Part shown: piece after piece, positions 7,593 through 16,544 of the stretch
Numbering within the stretch: position 1 is the stretch's first letter
Layout: each line of letters opens with the position of its first letter
Origin: Haloferacaceae archaeon B1-Br10_E2g22
Lineage (GTDB): Archaea > Halobacteriota > Halobacteria > Halobacteriales > Haloferacaceae
Assembly (NCBI GenBank): GCA_001563795.1
Contig: LKML01000008.1
Span: 1-40,454, forward strand
Reading direction: 5' to 3'
DNA: 40,454 nucleotides
Notes under the pieces: generated by a model
Seen by the model: only the letters and a program-made list of their open reading frames with translations
Database searches by the model: none
What the model was told of the DNA's origin: nothing
Position numbers and translations under genes: made by a program

Positions 7593-7852
7593 TTTGCGTT
7601 CGCTGCCTCCGCTACCGAAACCTCATAGTCGTGAATGGTCGGGTTCGCCAGCAGGCGTTCGGCCATCTCTTCGGCACGCTCGGTGGCCTCATCGGCGCTG
7701 TCGGCCTCGAGGTCGAGTTCGTACTGGTCGGCTGCCCGGAGGGCCGACAGCTCAAAGCCGAGTCGCTGGAGGGCTCCTTTCGTTGTTTCGGCTTCCGGAT
7801 CGAGCACGCCGCCTTTCAGCCGAACAGTTACGGTCGCGGTGTAGGTACTCAT
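7589..7852 (-). CDS. purS: FGAM synthase subunit PurS
   Basis: This 87-residue protein begins MSTYTATVTVRLKGGVLDPE and matches PurS, the small dimeric subunit that bridges PurQ and PurL in the FGAM synthase complex. The conserved V-x-L-K-x-G-V-x-D-P-E start, the following A-L-x-x-L-G-F segment and the C-terminal LANPTIHDYEV are all visible. The frame is open further upstream to 7915, but the ATG at 7852 gives the family N-terminus and sits about 25 bp after an AT-rich GCTTTTGACC (around 7876), which fits a leaderless mRNA. purQ follows with a 4-bp overlap. Confidence 0.96.
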   Translation of the reverse strand: MSTYTATVTVRLKGGVLDPEAETTKGALQRLGFELSALRAADQYELDLEADSADEATERAEEMAERLLANPTIHDYEVSVAEAANAK

Positions 7853-7950
7853 AGCCGAACCTCTGCAAGCGTGGTCAAAAGCTCTTTTGAAACCCACCCC
7901 AGCGGTTCGGGTCATCTCAACGGATTGTCGACCATTCGCCGGATGGACAC

Positions 7951-8020
7951 GTTTTTGCTTGCGGCTTGCTTTCGGCCGGTAATGACCGCACTCGACTGCA
8001 GCCTGGAGGTGTTCCGATGA
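7951..8020 (+). promoter_or_regulatory. purU leader: TATA box, 12-codon uORF and Shine-Dalgarno
   Basis: A T-rich box (GTTTTTGC at 7951-7958) lies 26-30 bp before an ATG at 7982 that opens a short frame, MTALDCSLEVFR, ending at a TGA (8018-8020). That stop overlaps the purU ATG (8017-8019) as ATGA. A strong Shine-Dalgarno GGAGGT (8005-8010) inside the leader frame sits 6 nt before the purU ATG. The arrangement reads as a leaderless mini-cistron whose terminating ribosome, or the internal Shine-Dalgarno, starts purU. Confidence 0.55.
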
Positions 8021-8985
8021 CGACTGAGCGCACCGAGATCACCGTTATTGGTGGAGATAAAACCGGACTCATCGCTCGAGTCACAACGCTCTTGTTCGAG
8101 CGCGGAATCAATATCGAAGACCTCGATCAGGCAGTTCGCGATGGGCTCTTTCGGATGTCGATGCGCGTCGATACCGGCGAGATGACTACCGAACGTGACG
8201 AACTCCGGGAGGCGCTCTCGGAGTTGGGCCGGGAACTCGGCGTCGAAATCCAAGTGCGGTTTCCAAGCGATCGGCAAACCCGCCGCATCGCAGTGTTTGT
8301 CACCAAAGAATCTCACTGTCTGGAAGCACTGCTCGAGGCCGAAGACACAGCGGAACTAGACGCCGAAATCGCCGCTGTTATCGGCAACCGTGGCACGCTC
8401 CGTGAGGTGGCCGAAGCCCACGATGTCCCGTTTTATGACGTTGGCGACGGCAAGGGATCGCCGGACGAAGACCGGATGCTCGATATTCTGGCCGAACACG
8501 ACGTTGATTTAATCGTGTTAGCTCGCTATATGCGGATTCTCGGCCCGAAGATCGTCTTCCGCTACGAAGACCGGATTATCAACATTCATCCCAGCCTGCT
8601 GCCGGCGTTCCCCGGCGCAGCCGCCTATCGGCAGGCCAAAGAAGAAGGTGTCAGGATCGCCGGTGTCACCGCCCACTATGTAACAACGGATCTCGACCAG
8701 GGACCGATTATTGCCCAGCGCGCGTTTGATGTGCCGGATGATGCGCTCATCGACGAAATCAAAGCTCGCGGCCAGCCACTCGAGGCCGAAGCGCTTCTTG
8801 AGGCGGTCGAACTCCATTTGGACGATGCGGTCTCGGTTCACCGTGGTCGAACCAGTCTCCGAGACGGAGCCGATCGGTCGGCGTATCAACTCGGACTCTC
8901 CGAAGCGGCCCAAAACGCCAATCCGACCGAACCAGTTGATGATGCCATCGAACAACGCGATGCACCGACCGTAGCCGACGACTAA
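8017..8985 (+). CDS. purU: Formyltetrahydrofolate deformylase PurU
   Basis: This 322-residue protein hydrolyses 10-formyl-THF to formate and THF, balancing one-carbon pools and giving formate for purine synthesis. It has an N-terminal ACT domain (about residues 6-85, ITVIGGDKTGLIARVTTLLF) and a formyltransferase-fold catalytic domain. Catalytic residues are visible as Asn189 and His191 in RIINIHPSLLPAFPG and Asp227 in TTDLDQGPII. The C-terminal 50 residues are an acidic extension. The frame is open from 7966, but the ATG at 8017 is set by the Shine-Dalgarno GGAGGT at 8005-8010. It is divergent from purS-purQ across a short promoter region, and a 12-codon leader frame overlaps its start. I saw no cue favouring a GAR transformylase role over deformylase. 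Confidence 0.93.
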   Translation: MTTERTEITVIGGDKTGLIARVTTLLFERGINIEDLDQAVRDGLFRMSMRVDTGEMTTERDELREALSELGRELGVEIQVRFPSDRQTRRIAVFVTKESHCLEALLEAEDTAELDAEIAAVIGNRGTLREVAEAHDVPFYDVGDGKGSPDEDRMLDILAEHDVDLIVLARYMRILGPKIVFRYEDRIINIHPSLLPAFPGAAAYRQAKEEGVRIAGVTAHYVTTDLDQGPIIAQRAFDVPDDALIDEIKARGQPLEAEALLEAVELHLDDAVSVHRGRTSLRDGADRSAYQLGLSEAAQNANPTEPVDDAIEQRDAPTVADD

Positions 8986-9026
8986 CGTCTCTTTTAGCTC
9001 AGAAAACCCTCGCAGCTACGCGGTTG

Positions 9027-10055
9027 TTACAGTTCTGTAAGTCGTTCGACCGCATCGACAACTGCTGGTGCCTCGAACCATTCGTCGTCGGTGTAGGCGT
9101 TGGCACCAGCGGTGTACATCGCCGAGACGGCCTCGATGACTTCGTCGGGCAACTGGATTGGTTCATGCTCACAAAGCGGTCGCCAGTCAGCGACCTCGGC
9201 GGTTTCGACAGCACGTTTGGCATCGCTAACCGACGCAACCCATTCGGGCTGTTCGCGCTTGTAGTATTGTCGAATGACCTCTTTCGAGAGCTGTCGGTCG
9301 CCGACTGCAAACCGGTTTTCGTCAAACGTTCCGACAACGTCGGCAACCTGTAGCATCCCGCCGTGGTACAGACACTCTATTTTGCCATCCTCGTGTCGAA
9401 AGCCGACTGAGTCGGCGTGTTCGGTGATGAGTTCGTTGACACTCAACGCAAGTGACTCGAGTGCCTCAATCGAGGCTTCGCCTGCGATCTCGTCGGCTTC
9501 CTGGCGTGTGAGATATCGATCCTGTTCTTCGTACTTACTCGAGAACTCAACAACCGGTTCGGGCAGTTCGACGGCTTCGTCGGGCCATGAGTCGCTTTCG
9601 AGGCCGTAGTCGGCTGGTTCGCCGCGCGTCCGGAGACTCGAGCCAACGGGGACGGTGTTTCGAAACACAACTTCCAGTGGGATAAGAAAGTTCTCGCCGG
9701 CTGCTTCGTGGTAGGTTTCATAGTCGTACCCCCCGTTGCTGTCGTAGGGGAGATCAGGAACCTGCGTGAGTGCGATTGTCATTTCGGTTGGTGGGTTCTG
9801 ACAGTCCGAGAGATTACCGATCTCGTCGCTTTCAGGATCGACGACGCCACGGTAGTGGGTCGGAACACCGTGGGCCTCGAGCAGCTCGAAGTTGAACGCA
9901 CCCATCGTACAGAGGCTTTGGCCTTTCTGTGGGATGGCATCGGGCATCTGGCCCCAATCGAAAACGGAGTAGGCATCAGTAAAGACGAATCGGCCCGCAC
10001 CAAGAGCGTTCGCCGTCGGCTTGTGGTCGACACGGAATTCCTTTACGCTCGTCAT
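9027..10055 (-). CDS. purC: SAICAR synthetase PurC
   Basis: This 342-residue protein is phosphoribosylaminoimidazole-succinocarboxamide synthase, which joins aspartate to CAIR using ATP. Family features include FVFTDAYSVFDWGQMPD near the start (the K/D-x-S-x-F-D-x-G loop), then FNFELLEAHGVPTHYRG, VFRNTVPVGSSL, and HEDGKIECLYHG toward the C-terminus. It is about 100 residues longer than typical bacterial PurC, a length I associate with the haloarchaeal form. The frame runs open to 10313, but the ATG at 10055 (MTSVKEFRVDHKPTANALG) gives the conserved N-terminus. It converges on purU, whose stop is 41 bp away, and is divergent from cofH. Confidence 0.94.
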   Translation of the reverse strand: MTSVKEFRVDHKPTANALGAGRFVFTDAYSVFDWGQMPDAIPQKGQSLCTMGAFNFELLEAHGVPTHYRGVVDPESDEIGNLSDCQNPPTEMTIALTQVPDLPYDSNGGYDYETYHEAAGENFLIPLEVVFRNTVPVGSSLRTRGEPADYGLESDSWPDEAVELPEPVVEFSSKYEEQDRYLTRQEADEIAGEASIEALESLALSVNELITEHADSVGFRHEDGKIECLYHGGMLQVADVVGTFDENRFAVGDRQLSKEVIRQYYKREQPEWVASVSDAKRAVETAEVADWRPLCEHEPIQLPDEVIEAVSAMYTAGANAYTDDEWFEAPAVVDAVERLTEL

Positions 10056-10165
10056 GGTCGTATCGGCGGCTGCCGGCCGTATCAATGTTTCAGTTTCACG
10101 TTTCGATACCCCCATGGGGGGCCGCGACCGACCCCTTTTTACTCGGCACTCTCTTTCTGTTGGTA

Positions 10166-11557
10166 ATGACGCGCCGGTCGGCCGCTGGGCTCTCAGCCGA
10201 GGATATCGAGTTCGAACACGTTGCTGAGACCGATCAGTCCTTCGAGAATGCCTTGGCGAAAGCCCGAGACGGCACTCGCTTGGCGATTGACGATGCAGTC
10301 GAGTTGTTGACAACCGGTACTGACCGAGAGGAAATCGATCTTCGACGCAAAGAACAGGTACTCGAGATCGCCGACCGCAGACGGGCCGAACGCGTCGGCG
10401 AGGACGTGACGTTCGTCGCTAACCTCAACAACAACGTTACGACCGCCTGCAACGTGGGTTGTTTGTTCTGTAATTTCAAAGACTCCGCACATGCCTTCGA
10501 GGCAACAAGCGACCTCGAGCATGCGGGGTTTACCAGAACGCCGACCGAGTCCAGACGAATCGTCGATGAGACTCTCGAGAGGGGTATCTCGGAGGTCTGT
10601 TCGGTCTCGGGACTCCATCCTGCGTTCGCACTTGACGACGAACACCACGAGATCTTGGCAACCTACGACGACCCAGCCAGTACGGTCAACTACAAGCCGC
10701 CCGAACAGTACAGCACTGATCCAGGTACATACCTCGAACAGATGCGGGCGATGTCGCTCGAGGGCGTTCATCTACACTCGATGACTCCCGAAGAGGCCTA
10801 CCACGCCCGCCGTGGAACCGACTGGTCTTACGAGGACGTCTACCGCCGACTCCGCAAGGCAGGAGTTGATACCGCACCGGGAACTGCCGCCGAGATTCTC
10901 GTCGATGAGGTTCGGGACGTGATTTGTCCGGGCAAAATCACCACTGCGGGTTGGCTCGAGGCAATGGAAGGGGCGATGGCCGCCGGGTTGGGAACAACGG
11001 CGACGATCATGTACGGCCACGTCGAAACCGAGATGCACCGGGCGATCCACCTAAAAAAGGTTCGCGACCTCCAAGACCGAACGGGTGGAATCAGCGAGTT
11101 CGTTCCGCTTTCGTTTGTCCACCAGAATACGCCGTTGTATACACACGGCGTGGTTGACGGCGGAGCGAGCGATGCCGAAGACGAACTGATGGTCGCTGTC
11201 TCGAGGCTCTTTCTCGACAACATTGAAAACATCCAAAGCTCGTGGGTCAAATACGGCAACGCCAAAGGACTCAAACTCCTCAACTGCGGAGCGAACGATT
11301 TTATGGGGACGATTCTTTCCGAGGAGATCACCAAACGTGCCGGCGGCAGCTACGGCGAGTTCCGCAGCGTCGCAGAGTACGTCGAGATGATCACCGCAAT
11401 TGGCCGCCGACCAGTCGAGCGATCGACCGACTACGAAACCAGACGGCCCATCGAGATCGACGGTGGCCCCTACGGACCAACAATCGGCCCACGAGCGGAT
11501 GGCACTCCGCTGTTGGCTCCAGTCGACCAAACCGAACCGTTGGCGGCCGACGACTGA
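10166..11557 (+). CDS. cofH: Fo synthase subunit CofH (radical SAM)
   Basis: This 463-residue radical SAM enzyme is the CofH half of Fo (7,8-didemethyl-8-hydroxy-5-deazariboflavin) synthase. It condenses tyrosine-derived material with a diaminouracil in F420 biosynthesis. The 4Fe-4S/SAM motif is TTACNVGCLFCNF (Cys95, Cys99, Cys102; CX3CX2C). Further family segments include HLHSMTPEEAYHARRG and PGTAAEILVDEVRDVICPGK. The extra N-terminal 80 residues before the radical SAM core are helical. The ATG at 10166 was chosen over the upstream frame (10085) because a T-rich CCTTTTTACTC lies about 26 bp before it, a leaderless spacing. It converges with cofG (stop to stop, 32 bp). Confidence 0.94.
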   Translation: MTRRSAAGLSAEDIEFEHVAETDQSFENALAKARDGTRLAIDDAVELLTTGTDREEIDLRRKEQVLEIADRRRAERVGEDVTFVANLNNNVTTACNVGCLFCNFKDSAHAFEATSDLEHAGFTRTPTESRRIVDETLERGISEVCSVSGLHPAFALDDEHHEILATYDDPASTVNYKPPEQYSTDPGTYLEQMRAMSLEGVHLHSMTPEEAYHARRGTDWSYEDVYRRLRKAGVDTAPGTAAEILVDEVRDVICPGKITTAGWLEAMEGAMAAGLGTTATIMYGHVETEMHRAIHLKKVRDLQDRTGGISEFVPLSFVHQNTPLYTHGVVDGGASDAEDELMVAVSRLFLDNIENIQSSWVKYGNAKGLKLLNCGANDFMGTILSEEITKRAGGSYGEFRSVAEYVEMITAIGRRPVERSTDYETRRPIEIDGGPYGPTIGPRADGTPLLAPVDQTEPLAADD

Positions 11558-11589
11558 CGCCTCGACGCACTCGTTTTAGCTGATTTGGG

Positions 11590-12756
11590 CTACTGCGTCG
11601 CAGCCGGCCGTTCGCGGGTAGCGACCGCCCGGTACCGCTGGCCGGCTGCGGAACGCTCAAAGAGCGCCGAGCGGATTCGCTTCGAGAGCCACCCCTCGCC
11701 GGCTGCAGCCTTAGGTGGCTGTCTGGCAGCCTCGAGTCTCTCGCGCCGAAGTGACTCGGGCAAATAGCGTCCGTACACCGGCAGGCGCTCGAACAGTGGG
11801 ACGCCAGCGTCTTCGGCAATCGACTGTAGTTCCTCGAGAGCAGGCCAAGCATACTCGGGGTTGATGTAATCGTCGGTGATCGGCGAAACGCCGCCCAGAT
11901 CATCGATGCCACACTCGAGCAATGCTCGAGTCGGCGAGAGGTTTGGTGGTACCTGTACGGAAACCGACTCAGGCAGTGCGAAGCGAGCCATCGCTACGAT
12001 ACGCCGCATCGTCTCGACCGGGGGCGTCTCGAACGACGAGCGGTCGTTCGGGACGACGTTCTGGATAATGACTTCTTGGATGTGGTCATATCGGGCGTGG
12101 AGTTCAGCAATCGCCAGCAGGCTCTCGGCACGGTCGTGCCATGTTTCGCCGATTCCGACCAGCAGGCCAGTCGTAAAGGCAACTCCCTCCCGTCCAGCCG
12201 CCCGAATCGTATTGAGCCGCTGGCCGGGGGTTTTCCGCCGCGAGCCGGCGTGGGCCGCAACATCGGCGGTGGTCTCGAGCATCACGCCCATCGAACAGTT
12301 GACTTCCCGAAGCCGACGGAACTCCGCTTGGGTCAGATCCCCTGGATTCGAGTGTGCAAGCAACCCCTCTTCGAGTGCCATCTCACAGGCTGCATACAGA
12401 TATTCGGTAATTGAGTCATAGCCCCACTCCTCGAGTTGGTTGTGAATTGCCGTATAGCGCTCGTCGGGTTTATCCCCGAAGGTAAACAGCGCCTCCGTAC
12501 AGCCTGCATCGGCCCCTGTCTGGAGTATGCTCCGAATTTCGTCGGGGCTCATCAGTGTGGCCTCGCCGGGTACATCGTAGTATGTACAGTAGCTACAGGT
12601 ATAGCGGCAGGCAGTCGTCAGCGGAACGAATACGTTCCGCGAAAAGGTGAGTTCGGCCGCCGGATTAACATCTACGGGCCGCACTGCCAGCAGCCTTTGG
12701 CGGGCCTGCTCGTCGATCGAGATATCGATGTCATACTGGTCGGCCGCAGGAAACAT
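11590..12756 (-). CDS. cofG: Fo synthase subunit CofG (radical SAM)
   Basis: This 388-residue radical SAM protein is the CofG half of Fo synthase, which completes ring closure of the deazaflavin chromophore. Its cluster motif is LTTACRYTCSYCTYYDVPG (Cys50, Cys54, Cys57; CX3CX2C), followed by the CofG-specific LMSPDEI and GDKPDERY segments and ITDDYINPEYAWP near the C-terminal third. The last 40 residues form a basic extension ending in RERPAATQ that is not part of the usual core. It lies on the strand opposite cofH and 66 bp downstream of cofC in the same direction, so cofC and cofG may be co-transcribed. Confidence 0.94.
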   Translation of the reverse strand: MFPAADQYDIDISIDEQARQRLLAVRPVDVNPAAELTFSRNVFVPLTTACRYTCSYCTYYDVPGEATLMSPDEIRSILQTGADAGCTEALFTFGDKPDERYTAIHNQLEEWGYDSITEYLYAACEMALEEGLLAHSNPGDLTQAEFRRLREVNCSMGVMLETTADVAAHAGSRRKTPGQRLNTIRAAGREGVAFTTGLLVGIGETWHDRAESLLAIAELHARYDHIQEVIIQNVVPNDRSSFETPPVETMRRIVAMARFALPESVSVQVPPNLSPTRALLECGIDDLGGVSPITDDYINPEYAWPALEELQSIAEDAGVPLFERLPVYGRYLPESLRRERLEAARQPPKAAAGEGWLSKRIRSALFERSAAGQRYRAVATRERPAATQ

Positions 12757-12822
12757 ACGCTCGACTCAGCGAGCGACAGGCAAAAACCGCTCGGCTCCCG
12801 ACGCTTTCGGCCGCCGACTCCG

Positions 12823-13446
12823 CTACTCGCGGACAACGCTGACGCGCCCGTCGGTCGTCTCGAGGTCGAAGCCAGCCGAAGAAAGCCAACTGGCGGCCCC
12901 TCGAGTGCTGTGGATCAACACTTCGGCGAGATCCGCCGGCTCGTCGATATCAGTTGCCAACCGGCGTGAATCAATCGTCTCAACATTCGCTTGGATCTGG
13001 GTGGCCGCCCGGCAGTGATCGAGAAACGAAAGGCCGTGGTAGTCGACCCGAAACGCTGGTTCACGGACAACGAGTGCGTTGGTACCACCGCCTAACCCTG
13101 GGGCGATTGTTACCCCCGCGTCGCTTTCGGTGAGCCGCCGGACGTCTGTTGGCTTGACCAACGGGAGGTCTGCCATTACAACGAGCGTGGGCTCGCCGTC
13201 GGCCAGCCGGGCGTTGATTGCTGCGGTGAGCGGTCGGTCGTCGACTGCAACTGTCGTCCGGTCGGGGAGGGTTTCATCGTCAATACGAGCGGTTGCCACT
13301 ACCGTGGGCTGACAATCGGCTGCAGTAAGCGTCGAGACAACATCTTCGAGCATCGCGCGGGCAAACGCCTGTCGCTCGGTCGGCGACAACACGGCAGCCA
13401 GTCGGCTCTTTGGAGCCTCGAGATCAACAGGGACCAAACAGCGCAT
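12823..13446 (-). CDS. cofC: 2-phospho-L-lactate guanylyltransferase CofC
   Basis: This 207-residue nucleotidyltransferase activates the phospho-(lactate or enolpyruvate) moiety with GTP for transfer to Fo by CofD in F420 synthesis. The N-terminal MRCLVPVDLEAPKSRLAAVL carries the nucleotide-binding pattern with Lys13. PTLVVMADLPLVKPTDVRRL supplies the metal-binding Asp, and LGGGTNALVVREP is the substrate loop. The longer open frame to 13635 was rejected because the ATG at 13446 gives the family N-terminus exactly. It sits between cetZ1 and cofG, all on the minus strand, with 25 bp after the cetZ1 stop. CofD and CofE are not in the window. Confidence 0.92.
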   Translation of the reverse strand: MRCLVPVDLEAPKSRLAAVLSPTERQAFARAMLEDVVSTLTAADCQPTVVATARIDDETLPDRTTVAVDDRPLTAAINARLADGEPTLVVMADLPLVKPTDVRRLTESDAGVTIAPGLGGGTNALVVREPAFRVDYHGLSFLDHCRAATQIQANVETIDSRRLATDIDEPADLAEVLIHSTRGAASWLSSAGFDLETTDGRVSVVRE

Positions 13447-13471
13447 GGGGAAAACAGCCCGCCTAGAACGA

Positions 13472-14653
13472 TTAGAACAGCGATTCGAGTTCGTCGCTGT
13501 CTTCGTTGACGAGATTGCTGAGGTTTTCTTCGCTTTCGTCACGAATCTCGTCGATGTTATCTTGGGCCTCGATGGCGACCTGCTGGAGTTCTTTGATCCG
13601 TGGGACGTTGGTGACTCCCGAAAGCAACACGACACTCGAGACGCGTCCAGAGCCGTCTGTCGGGTAGTCCCCGCCGCGGACTTCCATACTGCCGGTTTGC
13701 TCTTCGAGCCATTTGCGGCCGCGTTCGATTCCTTTGCGGTTGAGATACTTCGAGGGGCCGGCCATCACGAGCAGTGCACGTTCGGTGCCTTCGACCTCAC
13801 ACGGGAGTGTGAGCCGACCGAGCGTCGCTTTGCGAACCAGGCTGGTAATTCGGTTGGTCGTATGTGCGCTGTCTGCGGTATCCGGATCGCTCCCGCCGCC
13901 GCGGAATCGCGAGAGTAGCCCACCGCTTGAGGTTTCTTCGACTTCTTCTTCGGCAAACCCAACCGTCGAGACACCGCCGCCGGCGAGCGTGTTGATGATT
14001 TCGGAGGAATCAACAACCGATTCGGCGACTTCTTGGCCTCGTTGGACTTCACCGGCACCGAACAGGATCCCAAAGCGGCGGACGATCTCGCTGTTGATTT
14101 CGTCGTAACCACTCTGGACGGATTCGCCGGTTTTGCGCCACGAGTCGTTGTCGAACACCAACAGATTGTCTACCTCTCGGACGAACGTCTGGAACGAGCG
14201 AGCGGCGTTGAGCGTATAAATGCCTCCTTCGTCGCTGCCAGGCAGTACGCCGAGCCCATAGACGGGTTCAGTATAAATCCGTTTGAGGTGTTTCGAGATT
14301 ACTGGTGCGCCACCGGATCCAGTGCCGCCGCCGAGGCCGGCGACCACAAGAAAGGCATCGACCTCGTGGACGGGAATCGAATCAATCGAACCTTGGATCT
14401 CGTCGATGTCTTCTTCGGCAATTTCTGCGCCGAGTTCGTTGTCCGCACCGACACCGTGGCCCTTGACGCGCGATTGGCCGATCAGTACGCGATTTTCTTC
14501 TGGGATCTGTTGTAATCCCATGAGATCGGCTTTTGCAGAGTTGACCGCGACAGCCGCTCGAACGATGTTCGAACCGGTTTCGGCATCGTACTCGAGGAAC
14601 TTATCAACGATCTTGCCGCCGGCCTGCCCGAAGCCGATCATTGCGAGTTTCAT
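13472..14653 (-). CDS. cetZ1: Tubulin-superfamily cell-shape protein CetZ1
   Basis: This 393-residue GTPase belongs to the archaeal CetZ family, related to both FtsZ and tubulin. CetZ1 forms dynamic filaments at the envelope and is needed for rod shape and swimming in Haloferax. The start MKLAMIGFGQAGGKIVDKFL and the GTP signature GLGGGTGSGGAP (residues 107-116) are clear. So are GQSRVKGHGVGADNELGAE, NLLVFDNDSWRKTGESVQ and a full C-terminal domain with a glycine/serine linker (SSGGLLSRFRGGG) and an acidic tail ending in ELESLF. The close match over the whole length supports CetZ1 over other paralogs. The ATG at 14653 is preceded by GGGGAGA and, about 50 bp upstream, a TATA-like CTTATATTC, giving a short leader. 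Confidence 0.93.
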   Translation of the reverse strand: MKLAMIGFGQAGGKIVDKFLEYDAETGSNIVRAAVAVNSAKADLMGLQQIPEENRVLIGQSRVKGHGVGADNELGAEIAEEDIDEIQGSIDSIPVHEVDAFLVVAGLGGGTGSGGAPVISKHLKRIYTEPVYGLGVLPGSDEGGIYTLNAARSFQTFVREVDNLLVFDNDSWRKTGESVQSGYDEINSEIVRRFGILFGAGEVQRGQEVAESVVDSSEIINTLAGGGVSTVGFAEEEVEETSSGGLLSRFRGGGSDPDTADSAHTTNRITSLVRKATLGRLTLPCEVEGTERALLVMAGPSKYLNRKGIERGRKWLEEQTGSMEVRGGDYPTDGSGRVSSVVLLSGVTNVPRIKELQQVAIEAQDNIDEIRDESEENLSNLVNEDSDELESLF

Positions 14654-14974
14654 ATATTGTCTCCCCTTGCCATTGCCAAAAGTACAGTGGGAAGGTGAAT
14701 ATAAGCTTTATGATCAGGTAAGTTTTCAGGAGTATATAGCCAGTGGCTAATCGCATGACAGTAACCTGTCGTCTCGAAAACGCGATTTTATTGGAAGACA
14801 CTCCCTACTACTGATAACTACCACCACGGAGGCGTCTACGTGTGGTTTCGGCCCCATTCTGACCGGTTTGCCGTGCGCTCACGTTCTCGCGCGCGGTGTA
14901 TCTCCATGTTGGTATTTCGACCACACGTCGAAAAAGATACGAAAAGACGGACAGAACCTCGCCGTTCAGCCGGG
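14654..14974. promoter_or_regulatory. cetZ1 upstream region
   Basis: This is 321 bp between cetZ1 (minus) and the NDUFA9-like gene (minus). Near cetZ1, a TATA-like CTTATATTC on the minus strand at about 14697-14706 probably drives cetZ1 with a leader of 25-30 nt that includes GGGGAGA. Farther away, ACGTGTGGT at 14838-14846 is an exact inverted partner of ACCACACGT at 14920-14928; the 73-nt spacing leaves it uncertain whether this is functional. I see no gene here. Confidence 0.4.
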
Positions 14975-15862
14975 CTACTCGAGGCCGAGATATGATGCCA
15001 ACGAGGTGAGTTCGGATTCCTCGAGGCCGAACGCCGAGACAGCGTTGTCGGTGGTCGTGTTGTCGAACTTCAGTGATCGATACTGATCAGCACCCATCGG
15101 GAACCCCGGAACTTTTCCGGCAACCGACAGCCCAACGCCAGCCAACCCCATCGGTACTGGTAGCACAGTAACGGATCGGCCATCTGCTCGGTGGGCCAAC
15201 TCTGCGACATCGGCCAGTGTGAGGACGGCCGGTCCGCCGAGTTCGTAGGTTTGGCCGATGTGTTCGTTGGCCTCGAGAGAATCAGCGAGCATCGCCACGA
15301 GATCACCAACCCAGATTGGCTGGAACCGTGTTTTGCCGCCGCCGGGAAGCGGCGTGAGGAATGGTGGGGCGAGTTTCTTCGTAAAGGAGACGAACTCACC
15401 GCCCTCTCCGAACACAACTGACGGTCGGATGAGTACCCACTCGAGATCCGACTCACGGACGTGCGTTTCGGCTTGGCCTTTCGCCCGAATGTAAGCGGTC
15501 GCCCCGTTGGGGTCTGCACCCAGCGCACTCATCTGGACAAAGCGTTCGACACCACTTTCTTCGGCGGCTCGGACGAGATTTTCGGTACCGTGACGATGAA
15601 TTTCATCGTGCATTTTGTTGCCGCCTTTCGGTTTGAAAAGCGGCGAGAGCGCAACGAGATTAACGACAGCATCGTGGCTCTCGAGTGCTGATTCGATCGA
15701 CTCGTAGGCAGTAATATCACCACTGACAGTTTCGACAGTCTCAGGCAAGTTCGTCGCATTCGGGTTGCGTGCCAGTACCGTTACCGCATGACCGCGGTCA
15801 CATAGCTCCTCGACGAGATTGGTGCCGATAAAGCCGTTTCCACCGGCTACTAAGACGTCCAT
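14975..15862 (-). CDS. NAD(P)-dependent epimerase/NDUFA9-like reductase
   Basis: This 295-residue extended short-chain dehydrogenase has an N-terminal Rossmann motif, VLVAGGNGFIGTNLVEEL (GXXGXXG at residues 7-13), the segment VSGDITAYESIESAL, and the atypical NmrA/NDUFA9-like continuation VERFVQMSALGADPN with YIRAKGQAE in place of a classical YxxxK. WVLIRPSVVFGEGG and PIWVGDLV are typical of the complex I NDUFA9-like group of NAD-dependent reductases. The substrate is unknown. The ATG at 15862 was preferred to one five codons upstream (15877) because it starts directly at the beta strand. It is divergent from tmk, with 83 bp between the two start codons. Confidence 0.88.
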   Translation of the reverse strand: MDVLVAGGNGFIGTNLVEELCDRGHAVTVLARNPNATNLPETVETVSGDITAYESIESALESHDAVVNLVALSPLFKPKGGNKMHDEIHRHGTENLVRAAEESGVERFVQMSALGADPNGATAYIRAKGQAETHVRESDLEWVLIRPSVVFGEGGEFVSFTKKLAPPFLTPLPGGGKTRFQPIWVGDLVAMLADSLEANEHIGQTYELGGPAVLTLADVAELAHRADGRSVTVLPVPMGLAGVGLSVAGKVPGFPMGADQYRSLKFDNTTTDNAVSAFGLEESELTSLASYLGLE

Positions 15863-15945
15863 ACCATAATCTTGCACTGGATTGACCTAAAGGTAGCGTG
15901 AACAGAGAGCGAACGGTTCATACCTCGCCGCTCGGAGGCTATGAT

Positions 15946-16530
15946 ATGCTCGTTACCCTCGAGGGTCTCGACGGCAGCGGCAAAACGACTGTCCGCAAGG
16001 CGTTAGCCGACGACTACCCTGAAGCAGTCTTTACGCGAGAGCCAACCGAATCGTGGTATGGCGAGGCAGTCTACCGGTCTATCGGCGAGGAGTCAGCTAA
16101 TGCGCTCGCTGAGTTGTTTTTGTATACTGCTGATCATGCCGACCATCTCTCGCGAGTGATTCGGCCCGCGCTCGCTGCTGGAAAACTCGTGATTTCGGAT
16201 CGCTACAGTGACTCACGGTACGCCTATCAGGGCGCAACGCTTGCTGAGGAACTCGACGAGCCAATCAACTACATCCAATCAGTCCACGAACCGTTTACGC
16301 ACAAACCGGATCTGACGTTTTATCTGGATATCGACCCCGAGACAGCCGCCGAACGCAGCGGAAAAACCAACAAGTTCGAACAGTCGACGTATCTCCAGGC
16401 GGTCAAAGCCAACTACGAACAGTTGATCGAAGCCGACCCCGAGCGGTTCGTCCGAATTGATGCGACACGGTCGCCAGAGGCTGTCTACGAGCAGATTCGG
16501 AATCAACTAACCACCACACTTGAGCAATAG
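15946..16530 (+). CDS. tmk: Thymidylate kinase
   Basis: This 194-residue kinase phosphorylates dTMP to dTDP with ATP. The P-loop is at residues 7-14 ([11 protein letters not shown]), followed by the DRX motif region [18 protein letters not shown] and the LID-like segment [26 protein letters not shown] provides the TMP-binding Arg. The length fits single-domain archaeal and bacterial Tmk. The frame is open from 15898, but the ATG at 15946 with GGAGG (15935-15939) gives the expected N-terminus [10 protein letters not shown]. Its 3' end is 14 bp from the convergent small membrane protein gene. Confidence 0.94.
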   Translation: MLVTLEGLDGSGKTTVRKALADDYPEAVFTREPTESWYGEAVYRSIGEESANALAELFLYTADHADHLSRVIRPALAAGKLVISDRYSDSRYAYQGATLAEELDEPINYIQSVHEPFTHKPDLTFYLDIDPETAAERSGKTNKFEQSTYLQAVKANYEQLIEADPERFVRIDATRSPEAVYEQIRNQLTTTLEQ

Positions 16531-16544
16531 CCACTGACAAGTCG

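Noticed and set aside
14838-14928. 9-bp inverted repeat ACGTGTGGT/ACCACACGT upstream of cetZ1
   Set aside because: The arms are 73 bp apart with no supporting structure or promoter placement; listed only as part of the intergenic note, not as a finding.
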